In this document: in pieces, positions 33,207-39,787 of the stretch
Position numbering within the stretch: position 1 is the first letter of the stretch
Layout of the letters: each line of letters opens with the position of its first letter
Source: Paenibacillus sp. Soil522
GTDB lineage: Bacteria; Bacillota; Bacilli; Paenibacillales; Paenibacillaceae
Length of the DNA stretch: 39,787 bases
Reading direction: 5' to 3'
Assembly: GCF_001428245.1 (NCBI RefSeq)
Contig: NZ_LMRV01000053.1
Span: 1,382 to 41,168 of the forward strand
Notes under the pieces: model-generated
The model's input: only the letters and a program-made list of their open reading frames with translations
What the model was told of the DNA's origin: nothing
Databases searched by the model: none
Position numbers and translations under genes: made by a program

Positions 33207-34568
33207 ATGAAAAGAAAGCTGTCGATTATCCTTATCGCGTGTTTTATGGTTCTTAGTTTAGCGGCATGCGGCAAGAACGGAAATGCGGGAGAAACTGCTC
33301 CGGCCAATACAGCGGGCAACGCGGATGGTACCGATGCTGCAAATAAGACTAATGGCGATGGAAATGCACAGGAAACGGTAACCCTGTCGATTGCCATGCA
33401 TGTAGCCAACGTGAAGGACCAAGAGCCTTACATGTATGGAATTATTCAAAAATTCCAAGAAATATATCCAAACATCAAGATAGATTTGCAAGGTGCGGAT
33501 ACCCAGGAACATATTAAGAAGATGAAGATGATGACGCAAACGGATACGCTTCCGGATATTTTCTGGATGCTGCCGGCTCCAGCCAAGGAAATGAACAAGG
33601 CGGGTCTTCTTCTCGATCTGAATGAATTTTTGAATGATAATCCTGAAATCGCTTCCAGTATCGACTCTAAAATGGTAAGCGCTTATCAGGATGGAGGCAA
33701 ACAATTTGGGTTACCGTATCAAGCCTTGGTTACCGGCTTATGGTACAACAAAGCGCTGTTTGACCAATACGGAGTAAAAGTTCCGGAAACCTACGAGGAA
33801 CTGATCGCTGCAGCAAAGGTGTTCAAGAAGAACAATGTCGTCACCATAGCAAAAGGCGCAAAAGACACATTCAGTACATGGGCATTCCTCGGGATGCTTA
33901 CCCGCTATGGGTTCTTCGATAAGGTTGAAAAGATACAAGCAGGCACCGAGAAATTCGACAATCCGGATTTTCTGAAGCTGTTTAATAAGATTGATGAGCT
34001 TCGCGTAAATGGCGCGTTCCCGGAAAATGTAACCACGCTCTCCTACTTCCAGGCGGTCGAAATGTTCACGTCCGGGAAAGCGGCCATGCTGGATGCCGGC
34101 GTATGGGAAACCAAAAAGATTGAAAGCAGCCCAATCGCGAAGACCGCAGGCTTCTCCTGGGGACCGACATTCTCGGACGGCGTAGGCAATCAGAAAGTCG
34201 CAATGGCTGTAGCCGCAGCGCCGCTTGTCGCAAGCGCAAAGGTGAAAGACGATGCAGCGAAATATGATGCGGTAACCAAGTTCTTCGGGTTCTTCTACAG
34301 CCAGGAAGGCGCTGCCGTTATGGCTGAGAACGAAGCTCCGCCAGTCGTTAAATACACAGGCAGTGTGGACAAGGAGAAATATCCGGTCTATGCGGATGTC
34401 ATTAGCAAGTTGAATGAACCGGGTTGGGACCGTCCAGCTGCACAACCTGACCTCGTTCTTTCCGAAGCTGTAGCCAATCAGTTGAATGACAGCATTTATG
34501 GCGTCATTAACGGATTCTACAAACCGGAAGAGGCACTGAAGCTGATTGACAGCAAACTTGCGAAGTAA
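33207..34568 (+). CDS. Sugar ABC transporter substrate-binding lipoprotein
   Basis: This 453-residue lipoprotein has a signal peptide ending in LSLAAC and an Asn/Gly/Thr-rich linker of about 30 residues. A CUT1-type periplasmic-binding fold follows (VKDQEPYMYGIIQKFQEIYP, GLPYQALVTGLWYNKALFDQYG). It captures the sugar for the two permeases encoded downstream. GAGGGGG lies upstream of the ATG. The next two hydrolase genes suggest a fructose-containing oligosaccharide as ligand, which is inference. A hairpin after the gene probably keeps its mRNA more abundant than that of the permeases. Confidence 0.93.
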   Translation: MKRKLSIILIACFMVLSLAACGKNGNAGETAPANTAGNADGTDAANKTNGDGNAQETVTLSIAMHVANVKDQEPYMYGIIQKFQEIYPNIKIDLQGADTQEHIKKMKMMTQTDTLPDIFWMLPAPAKEMNKAGLLLDLNEFLNDNPEIASSIDSKMVSAYQDGGKQFGLPYQALVTGLWYNKALFDQYGVKVPETYEELIAAAKVFKKNNVVTIAKGAKDTFSTWAFLGMLTRYGFFDKVEKIQAGTEKFDNPDFLKLFNKIDELRVNGAFPENVTTLSYFQAVEMFTSGKAAMLDAGVWETKKIESSPIAKTAGFSWGPTFSDGVGNQKVAMAVAAAPLVASAKVKDDAAKYDAVTKFFGFFYSQEGAAVMAENEAPPVVKYTGSVDKEKYPVYADVISKLNEPGWDRPAAQPDLVLSEAVANQLNDSIYGVINGFYKPEEALKLIDSKLAK

Positions 34569-34580
34569 TCGATAGAGCCG

Positions 34581-34614
34581 GGTTCTGCCAGCACGTTGAA
34601 TGCCGGCAGAATCC
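34581..34614 (+). other. Intercistronic hairpin after the binding-protein gene
   Basis: GGTTCTGCC-GC pairs with GC-GGCAGAATCC around an 8-10 base loop, with no T-run. It fits partial attenuation or 3' protection of the binding-protein message. Confidence 0.6.
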
Positions 34615-34645
34615 TTCTACACTCCACTGGATAGGAGAGAGCACA

Positions 34646-35521
34646 ATGATTTGGCTTAGTAAACGAAGATATATCCTGGGAATGCTGCTTCCGACCTTAC
34701 TTGTCTACCTGGTCTATATCATTCTTCCGGTGATTGTTTCCTTCTATTACAGTTTTACGACCTATACGGGAATCGGCAAGGCTGAATTAATAGGGATCAA
34801 AAATTATGTTACTCTCTGGCATGATACCCTGTTCTGGATCTCACTCAAAAATACACTAATTGTTTTGATTGTCTCTATCACGCTTCTTCTACCGGGAGCC
34901 TTCCTGCTTGCCTTGCTGTTGAATGTGAAGATAAAGAGCGGCAACGCAATCAAGGCGCTTAACTTTGCTCCAAGCATTATCGCGCCGATTCTGGTAGGTC
35001 TGATCTGGGTGTTTATTCTCGACCCGCAAATGGGGCTGATCAATGTGTTCGCTAAGAGCCTAGGTTTGAATCAGCTTGCCCTGCAATGGATTGGCGGAAA
35101 GACGTTAACGCCATATTCGGTAGGCATTGTATTTACTTGGCAAATGATTGGGTTTCTGGCGACTATTTTTTTAGCCGGCTTAAAAATGATTCCGCGTGAT
35201 ATCTATGAATCAAGCTCCATCGACGGGGCGGGCAAGCTGCAGCAATTGTTCAGCATCACGATTCCGATGTTGAATGAAACCATTAAAATCAATGTCGTGC
35301 TGATTATTACCGGCGTATTCAAAATTTTCGAAACGGTTTTGCTGCTAACGAATGGAGGACCTAACCACCTGTCGGAAGTCTTGGTCACATATATGTACAA
35401 TGTTACCTTCACTTCAGGTGAATATGGCTACGGAATGTCAATTGCTACCGTGACCTTCCTGCTCACGATGGTATTCTCCCTTGTTTACATGGGACTCAGC
35501 AAAAAAAACATCGAGGAATAG
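34646..35521 (+). CDS. Sugar ABC transporter permease (MalF/UgpA type)
   Basis: A 291-residue inner subunit of the CUT1 importer with six membrane segments (first: LGMLLPTLLVYLVYIILPVI). The EAA loop is recognisable as ESSSIDGAGKLQQ, with Glu-Ser-Ser instead of Glu-Ala-Ala. GGAGAG precedes the ATG. The second permease starts 12 bases after its stop. The ATPase is not encoded in the window and is presumably a shared MsmX. Confidence 0.93.
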   Translation: MIWLSKRRYILGMLLPTLLVYLVYIILPVIVSFYYSFTTYTGIGKAELIGIKNYVTLWHDTLFWISLKNTLIVLIVSITLLLPGAFLLALLLNVKIKSGNAIKALNFAPSIIAPILVGLIWVFILDPQMGLINVFAKSLGLNQLALQWIGGKTLTPYSVGIVFTWQMIGFLATIFLAGLKMIPRDIYESSSIDGAGKLQQLFSITIPMLNETIKINVVLIITGVFKIFETVLLLTNGGPNHLSEVLVTYMYNVTFTSGEYGYGMSIATVTFLLTMVFSLVYMGLSKKNIEE

Positions 35522-35533
35522 GGGGGGAATGCG

Positions 35534-36412
35534 GTGATTGAAACCAAACTATATAGCAAGATGATGACAGGGCAAAAACAGGCGCTTTCCGAAAGAAATA
35601 CCGGTACAACAGTAGTGGCCTACATCGTAACCCTGCTGGTTCTGCTTCCTTTATTGTGGATGGTGCTCTTATCCTTCAAAACGAACAGTGATATTTTGAA
35701 CAATCCGTTCAGCATCGCGGGGACAATCAGCTTCGACAATTACGCGCGTGCGTTGGAGACTTTAAATCTGGGATTACTATACAAGAATACGTTTATTATC
35801 GCAGCGATCACGATCGTGATTGAAATCTTGATCACGTTCATGAGTTCTTATGCTTTGTCGAGGATGGTATTCAGGTCGGAGAGGTTAAAACGCTCCGTCA
35901 CTGCCCTTTTATTAATGGGTCTTGCCATACCGGCATTTATTCTATTGTTTCCCGTATACCGGCTTACGATCTTCTTTGGTATTTATAATACCTATGCATC
36001 GCTGATTATTCCCTATATCGCAACGTCTATTTCGTTCAATACCCTTCTGTTTACAGGCTTTTTAAGGGGATTTCCGAAGGAAGTGGAGGAGGCAGCGATC
36101 ATTGACGGGTGCGGTTTATTCACCTTGGGCAGAGCGGTGGTATTCCCGATTATCATGCCTGTTGTGGCTACCGTTTTCATTTTTAATGCCCTATATATCT
36201 GGAATGAATTCCCTTTCGCGGTAACATTGATTAGCAATGAAGCCATGACTACGATATCACTTGGCATTTCACAGTTCAAGGGAAGGTTCAATATTGACTA
36301 CGGCGGCATTATCGCAGCCAGCATCCTTTTGATTATTCCACAGCTCATCTTCTTCGTTTTTTTCCAACGATTCATCATTGAAGGCATGACGGCAGGCGCA
36401 GTAAAAGGCTAG
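35534..36412 (+). CDS. Sugar ABC transporter permease (MalG/LacG type)
   Basis: A 292-residue partner subunit with six membrane segments, EAA loop EEAAIIDGCGLF, and the C-terminal signature FIIEGMTAGAVKG. It starts at GTG 35534 behind seven G and is tightly linked to the preceding permease. Together with the lipoprotein it forms the importer of the GH172-GH32 locus. Confidence 0.93.
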   Translation: MIETKLYSKMMTGQKQALSERNTGTTVVAYIVTLLVLLPLLWMVLLSFKTNSDILNNPFSIAGTISFDNYARALETLNLGLLYKNTFIIAAITIVIEILITFMSSYALSRMVFRSERLKRSVTALLLMGLAIPAFILLFPVYRLTIFFGIYNTYASLIIPYIATSISFNTLLFTGFLRGFPKEVEEAAIIDGCGLFTLGRAVVFPIIMPVVATVFIFNALYIWNEFPFAVTLISNEAMTTISLGISQFKGRFNIDYGGIIAASILLIIPQLIFFVFFQRFIIEGMTAGAVKG

Positions 36413-36463
36413 CAAACCGTTTCCCAATGGCAACAAATAAATTTTCATATAAACCCAACTAAA

Positions 36464-36535
36464 GGAGAGGTCATCTATGCAAAATCAATCGTTAAATCTG
36501 GAGAAATCATCTATGTACAATCAATCGTTAAACCT
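36464..36535 (+). repeat. 36-bp tandem duplication carrying Shine-Dalgarno and start codon
   Basis: Units 36464-36499 and 36500-36535 each read GGAGA-(GG/AA)-TCATCTATG, then AATCAATCGTTAAA. Both ATGs (36477 and 36513) are in the same frame, each with its own GGAG. The second, MYNQSLNLLSK, runs straight into the conserved protein and is probably the ancestral start. Confidence 0.9.
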
Positions 36536-37859
36536 GCTCAGTAAACTCACTCAGATCAGGGAAGTCCGCTCTGCTCGGGTATCCAGCTGGGATCAAGACG
36601 GTCGTAATCAGGATTATTGGATGATTCCGGCCGGTGGATCAGTTGTTCTAGGCGACATGGAAGGACCAGGAAGCATCTCGCATATTTGGATGACGTCGTT
36701 CTGCCGCAGAACACATGGCCCAAGCGTCATTAATCCGGATGGCGGCGGCAATATCGCACCGGTAAATGAAATTCATAACGCGCTTGGCGTAACTTGGGAG
36801 ACGGCTGATCCAGCTTGGTACCGCAAAGTGCTTATAAAGATGACTTGGGACGATCAATCCCATCCTAGCGTGCTTGTTCCTTATGGCGACTTCTTCTGTA
36901 TCGGCCATTCCATGCCTGGCAATTTTGCTTCGCTCCCGTTCACGGTTTCCGTTAAACCGGAGGAACAGTACAAGTTCGGTGGGGTTGCATCGGTGAATTG
37001 TTACTTGCCGATGCCTTTCAACAAGAGAGCCAAAATCGAAATCATCAATGAAAACGATGTGCCGTTCGGTCTATATTTCCATATCGATTATGAGCTTTAC
37101 AAGCAGCCTTTCGGCGATGATACGGCATATTTCCATGCGCAATGGCGCCGTGAGAACCCGTGCGACGGTTGGGGGCCCGATCTTCAGGTAAATACGCCGG
37201 AGGTGAACAGCGTAGCGAATCTTGACGGAGAAGGGAACTACGTCATTCTGGAAACGGAAGGGAAAGGCCACTATATCGGCTGCAATCTGTCCGTTACTCA
37301 CTTCCAGGGAAGCTGGTGGGGAGAGGGCGACGATATGTTCTTCATCGACGGCGAGAAGCTGCCGAGCATTGTCGGGACAGGCGCGGAAGACTATTTCAAC
37401 CATGCTTGGGGCATGCAAAAGAACGCCTTCCCTTTTCACGGTTCCATCGTACACGAAAGTGACGTTCCCGGTTATCAGGTCTCATACCGGTTCCATATTA
37501 CCGATCCGGTTCATTTCTCGGAGAGCCTTAAAGTCACCATCGAGCATGGGCATGCCAATCATCTGTCTGACGACTGGTCTTCGACGGCTTATTGGTACCA
37601 GACGCTGCCTTCCAAACCGTTCGGTATTCTGCCGGTAGAAGAGCGGATCCAACTGATGCCGCAATTCCCAAGCCCGGGTCCGCTGAAGAAGGTAGAGTTG
37701 AATGACGAGATGAAAGAGTCGTACGAGCTTGCAAAGGAACGAATGGCTGCCTATTCGGAAGGTCGGACGAATCAGGTTCAGAAGAAAGTGGACAGAGTCT
37801 CCTGGCATTCCCAAGGAAATATTGAACAGAGCAAGAACGTCCGTGATTCGTTTAAATAA
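36477..37859 (+). CDS. DUF2961 / GH172-family glycoside hydrolase
   Basis: This family includes a difructose dianhydride I synthase/hydrolase (alpha-D-fructofuranosidase) and arabinofuranosidases. The 460-residue protein shows GDMEGPGSISHIWM, WDDQSHPSVLVPYGDFF, WWGEGDDMFFIDGE and GTGAEDYFNHAWG. Glu283 (in GEGDD) and Glu304 (in GAEDYF) are 21 residues apart. As I recall, this is also the spacing of the two catalytic glutamates of the characterised Bifidobacterium enzyme. No signal peptide is present, so it acts inside the cell after import. Two start codons are possible because of a tandem duplication; 448 residues result from ATG 36513. It is co-transcribed with a GH32 gene. Confidence 0.88.
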   Translation: MQNQSLNLEKSSMYNQSLNLLSKLTQIREVRSARVSSWDQDGRNQDYWMIPAGGSVVLGDMEGPGSISHIWMTSFCRRTHGPSVINPDGGGNIAPVNEIHNALGVTWETADPAWYRKVLIKMTWDDQSHPSVLVPYGDFFCIGHSMPGNFASLPFTVSVKPEEQYKFGGVASVNCYLPMPFNKRAKIEIINENDVPFGLYFHIDYELYKQPFGDDTAYFHAQWRRENPCDGWGPDLQVNTPEVNSVANLDGEGNYVILETEGKGHYIGCNLSVTHFQGSWWGEGDDMFFIDGEKLPSIVGTGAEDYFNHAWGMQKNAFPFHGSIVHESDVPGYQVSYRFHITDPVHFSESLKVTIEHGHANHLSDDWSSTAYWYQTLPSKPFGILPVEERIQLMPQFPSPGPLKKVELNDEMKESYELAKERMAAYSEGRTNQVQKKVDRVSWHSQGNIEQSKNVRDSFK

Positions 37860-37868
37860 GAGATTCAT

Positions 37869-37900
37869 ATTGTTGCGGGGCCTCATGGTTCCGCAACAAT
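37869..37900 (+). other. Perfect hairpin between GH172 and GH32 genes
   Basis: ATTGTTGCGG pairs exactly with CCGCAACAAT around a 12-base loop, 7 bases before the GH32 Shine-Dalgarno. Without a T-run it is more likely a stabiliser or processing site than a terminator. Confidence 0.6.
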
Positions 37901-37920
37901 AAACAGAAGGAGGAAAAATA

Positions 37921-39426
37921 TTGGAAGTATCAATCAATGGAATGATCTCCCACAGGGAAGCATTATTGAAAGCGGAACATTCCATCGCCAAGATAAAAGA
38001 CACTGTAAGTAAGGATTTAAGCCGGTTAAAATATCATTTTATGGCACCTGCCTATTGGATCAACGATCCAAATGGACTTATCTTCTATAAAGGCGAATAT
38101 CATCTCTTCTATCAACATTATCCGTATGATTCTAAGTGGGGCGCCATGCATTGGGGGCATGCAAAGAGTAAGGATCTGGTGCACTGGGAACATTTGCCGA
38201 TCGCTCTTGCACCGAGTGAACCCTACGACCTGGATGAGCGGGGAGGCTGCTTCTCCGGGAGCGCTGTGGATGACAACGGCGTCCTGACACTGCTTTATAC
38301 GGGAACAGTCATCAAAGATGGAAAGGTCATTCAAACACAATGCCTGGCTACAAGCGAAGACGGGATCACTTTCGAGAAATATGAAGGCAACCCAGTTATT
38401 CCGGTCCCTCCGGAAGATGGCTCTGCGGATTTTCGTGATCCTAAAATATGGAAACATGATGAATTCTGGTACATGGTAGTCGGCTCCAGGAAAGACGACA
38501 TCGGGAAGGCATTGCTGTACAAATCGACAGATCTTCGTGCCTGGGAATATGTCGGAGTACTTGCGGAAAGTGACGGGACAATGGGTTATATGTGGGAATG
38601 CCCTGATTTCTTTACGCTCGGAGACAGGCATGTCCTGATGTTCTCACCAATGGGAATGGGCACCCGCAAAACAATTTATCTGGTCGGAGATATGGATTAT
38701 GAGACCGGCAAATTCACTTGGGATACGATGGGCGACATCGATCATGGCTTTGAGTATTATGCGCCGCAATCCTTCTTGGATGGTAAGGGACGGCGGGTGA
38801 TCATTGCCTGGTTGAACGCCTGGGATTGGATGCCGTGGTTCAAGAACTTTGGTCCAACGGAGAAAAATCACTGGTGCGGCGCAATGTCGGCTCCGCGGAC
38901 AGTGGAATTGGATACCGACGGCAGGTTAAGGTTTGCGCCAGTGGAAGAATTGCAGGTGCTTCGTCGGGAGCATTATCGTCTGGCGAATACGATTGTTTCT
39001 CCGGGAGCTGAGGTGCTTCCCAAGTATGCGGGCAGTGATTGCGTGGAAATGAAGGTGGAGTTTCAATTGGCCGGTTGCAGTGCGGAAGAGATAGGATTCG
39101 TATTAAGGGCCGCAAGCGATGGAATACAGCGGACTCTGCTCATATACAATATCCGCACAAACGAGCTGCGTTTCGACCGCAATCAATCCGATGGGTGGAG
39201 CGAAGGCGTTCAGTCGGTTATCTTGGAACGATCAGGCGAAGAGGCACTGAAGCTGCATATCTTCATCGATACCTGTGTGATCGAAGTATATACGGATAAT
39301 AACCGTACAGTAATGACCAATAATATTTATCCGGTTCCGAGCAGTACAAATATGGAAGTTTTCTCAATTGGCGGCCAAGTAACCATGAATTCGATCGATA
39401 TCTGGAAATTGTGTTCCGCTTGGTAA
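37921..39426 (+). CDS. GH32 beta-fructosidase (sucrase/levanase-type)
   Basis: This family hydrolyses beta-fructofuranosides such as sucrose, inulin- and levan-type oligosaccharides. The 501-residue protein has the nucleophile motif WINDPNG (Asp49), the RDP motif FRDPKIW (Asp173) and the acid/base motif WECPDFF (Glu226). The five-bladed propeller is followed by the C-terminal beta-sandwich from about residue 360 (HIFIDTCVIEVYTDN). No signal peptide, so it is cytoplasmic. The start is TTG 37921, 7 bases after AGAAGGAGG. The exact specificity cannot be read; phospho-sugar use is less likely because the locus has an ABC importer and no PTS. Confidence 0.94.
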   Translation: MEVSINGMISHREALLKAEHSIAKIKDTVSKDLSRLKYHFMAPAYWINDPNGLIFYKGEYHLFYQHYPYDSKWGAMHWGHAKSKDLVHWEHLPIALAPSEPYDLDERGGCFSGSAVDDNGVLTLLYTGTVIKDGKVIQTQCLATSEDGITFEKYEGNPVIPVPPEDGSADFRDPKIWKHDEFWYMVVGSRKDDIGKALLYKSTDLRAWEYVGVLAESDGTMGYMWECPDFFTLGDRHVLMFSPMGMGTRKTIYLVGDMDYETGKFTWDTMGDIDHGFEYYAPQSFLDGKGRRVIIAWLNAWDWMPWFKNFGPTEKNHWCGAMSAPRTVELDTDGRLRFAPVEELQVLRREHYRLANTIVSPGAEVLPKYAGSDCVEMKVEFQLAGCSAEEIGFVLRAASDGIQRTLLIYNIRTNELRFDRNQSDGWSEGVQSVILERSGEEALKLHIFIDTCVIEVYTDNNRTVMTNNIYPVPSSTNMEVFSIGGQVTMNSIDIWKLCSAW

Positions 39427-39441
39427 GAATAATCCAGTCTC

Positions 39442-39474
39442 CCGGTCTGCCGAATTTGGGCAGATCGGTTTTTA
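39442..39474 (+). terminator. Terminator of the GH172-GH32 operon
   Basis: CCGGTCTGCC pairs with GGCAGATCGG (one G-U) around a short loop, followed by TTTTTAC. Confidence 0.85.
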
Positions 39475-39596
39475 CTACATATGTTTTATAATAAAATCCC
39501 TCCCGCATGATAATGGTGACCCGTAAGATGGACGCTTTGAAAAAAGTGTCTGTCTTGAGAGCCCTGCAAAACGAATACAGTTTCTGTAAAATACAG

Positions 39597-39619
39597 CCCA
39601 ATGCCGCGTAGGCATTGGG
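39597..39619. terminator. Hairpin at the edge of the IS1182-like element
   Basis: CCCAATGCC-GCGTA-GGCATTGGG is a perfect 9-bp stem followed by TTTG, about 50 bases before the transposase frame. It could shield the transposase gene from read-through or lie near the IS end. No gene is seen in 39475-39657. Confidence 0.45.
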
Positions 39620-39657
39620 TTTGTTGTATAATGGGGAAAAAAGGAAAAGCGAGTTGA

Positions 39658-39787
39658 ACGGCTTTGTTGCATGTAGGTAGACAATTAATCGCATCATTTC
39701 ATGCGGAGTTATATACACTTGTTCCGGAAAATCACCTCTTACGCAAGATTCATAGCATTGTGGACTTTGGTTTCATACATGAGCTGG
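39658..39787 (+). CDS. IS1182-like transposase, N-terminus (cut by window end)
   Basis: After a TGA at 39655 the frame is open to the window end and reads FHAELYTLVPENHLLRKI, then HSIVDFGFIHEL. This is the N-terminal signature of IS1182-family DDE transposases (L-V-P-x-D/N-H-L-L-R-K-I-x-x-x-V-D-F-x-F). The start codon is uncertain: TTG 39664 and TTG 39667 are candidates, with AAGGAAAAG some 20 bases upstream. The catalytic core lies beyond the window. Confidence 0.7.

Noticed and set aside
39263..39718. 151-codon minus-strand frame near the right end
   Set aside because: It is antisense to the GH32 end, its terminator and the IS start, and has no recognisable protein features.

Overview
The window looks like a chromosomal segment of a Paenibacillus-type firmicute. 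The evidence is the gene order sigW-rsiW-cdaA-cdaR-glmM-[glmS ribozyme]-glmS, strong AGGAGG ribosome-binding sites with many TTG and GTG starts, LplB/YtcP-type polysaccharide permeases, large membrane-bound AraC regulators, perfect cre boxes and a sporulation-kinase-like histidine kinase. Both borders carry transposase pieces: an IS3-family C-terminal remnant at the left, and the start of an IS1182-like transposase running off the right. I see no rRNA, tRNA or CRISPR array.

Bases 1-13,500 are mostly core genome. They hold ppc, a YrrT-like methyltransferase, an HtrA-type membrane protease without a PDZ domain, a decayed EamA transporter, and then the SigW cell-envelope stress pair, the c-di-AMP cyclase pair cdaA-cdaR, glmM, and glmS behind its glucosamine-6-phosphate ribozyme. 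A textbook SigW promoter lies between sigW and rsiW, not in front of sigW.

Bases 13,500-20,790 hold a first carbohydrate-uptake locus: a membrane-bound AraC regulator, a lipoprotein binding protein and two permeases. The binding-protein gene is flanked by two near-identical copies of a ~155-base regulatory cassette. Each copy has three TGTACC boxes at identical spacing against a weak promoter. cre sites precede the regulator gene and the permease genes.

Bases 20,790-30,700 form an accessory island that resembles detoxification of aldehydes or electrophiles. It contains TetR, a carboxymuconolactone-decarboxylase-like protein, a cupin, a YdjC/ChbG deacetylase, an NAD(P)-binding reductase, two paralogous zinc alcohol dehydrogenases, MerR, an MFS transporter, an aldo/keto reductase plus a collapsed paralogue, and DoxX. 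The island grew by duplication: a tetR remnant and three related operator-promoter segments are still visible.

Bases 30,700-39,475 carry an AT-rich orphan histidine kinase, and then a second sugar locus. This has a divergent AraC regulator, a binding protein, two permeases, a DUF2961 (GH172) enzyme and a GH32 fructosidase. The two hydrolases suggest import of a fructose-containing oligosaccharide or difructose anhydride and its cleavage inside the cell. All assignments rest on reading the sequence by eye; no searches were run.
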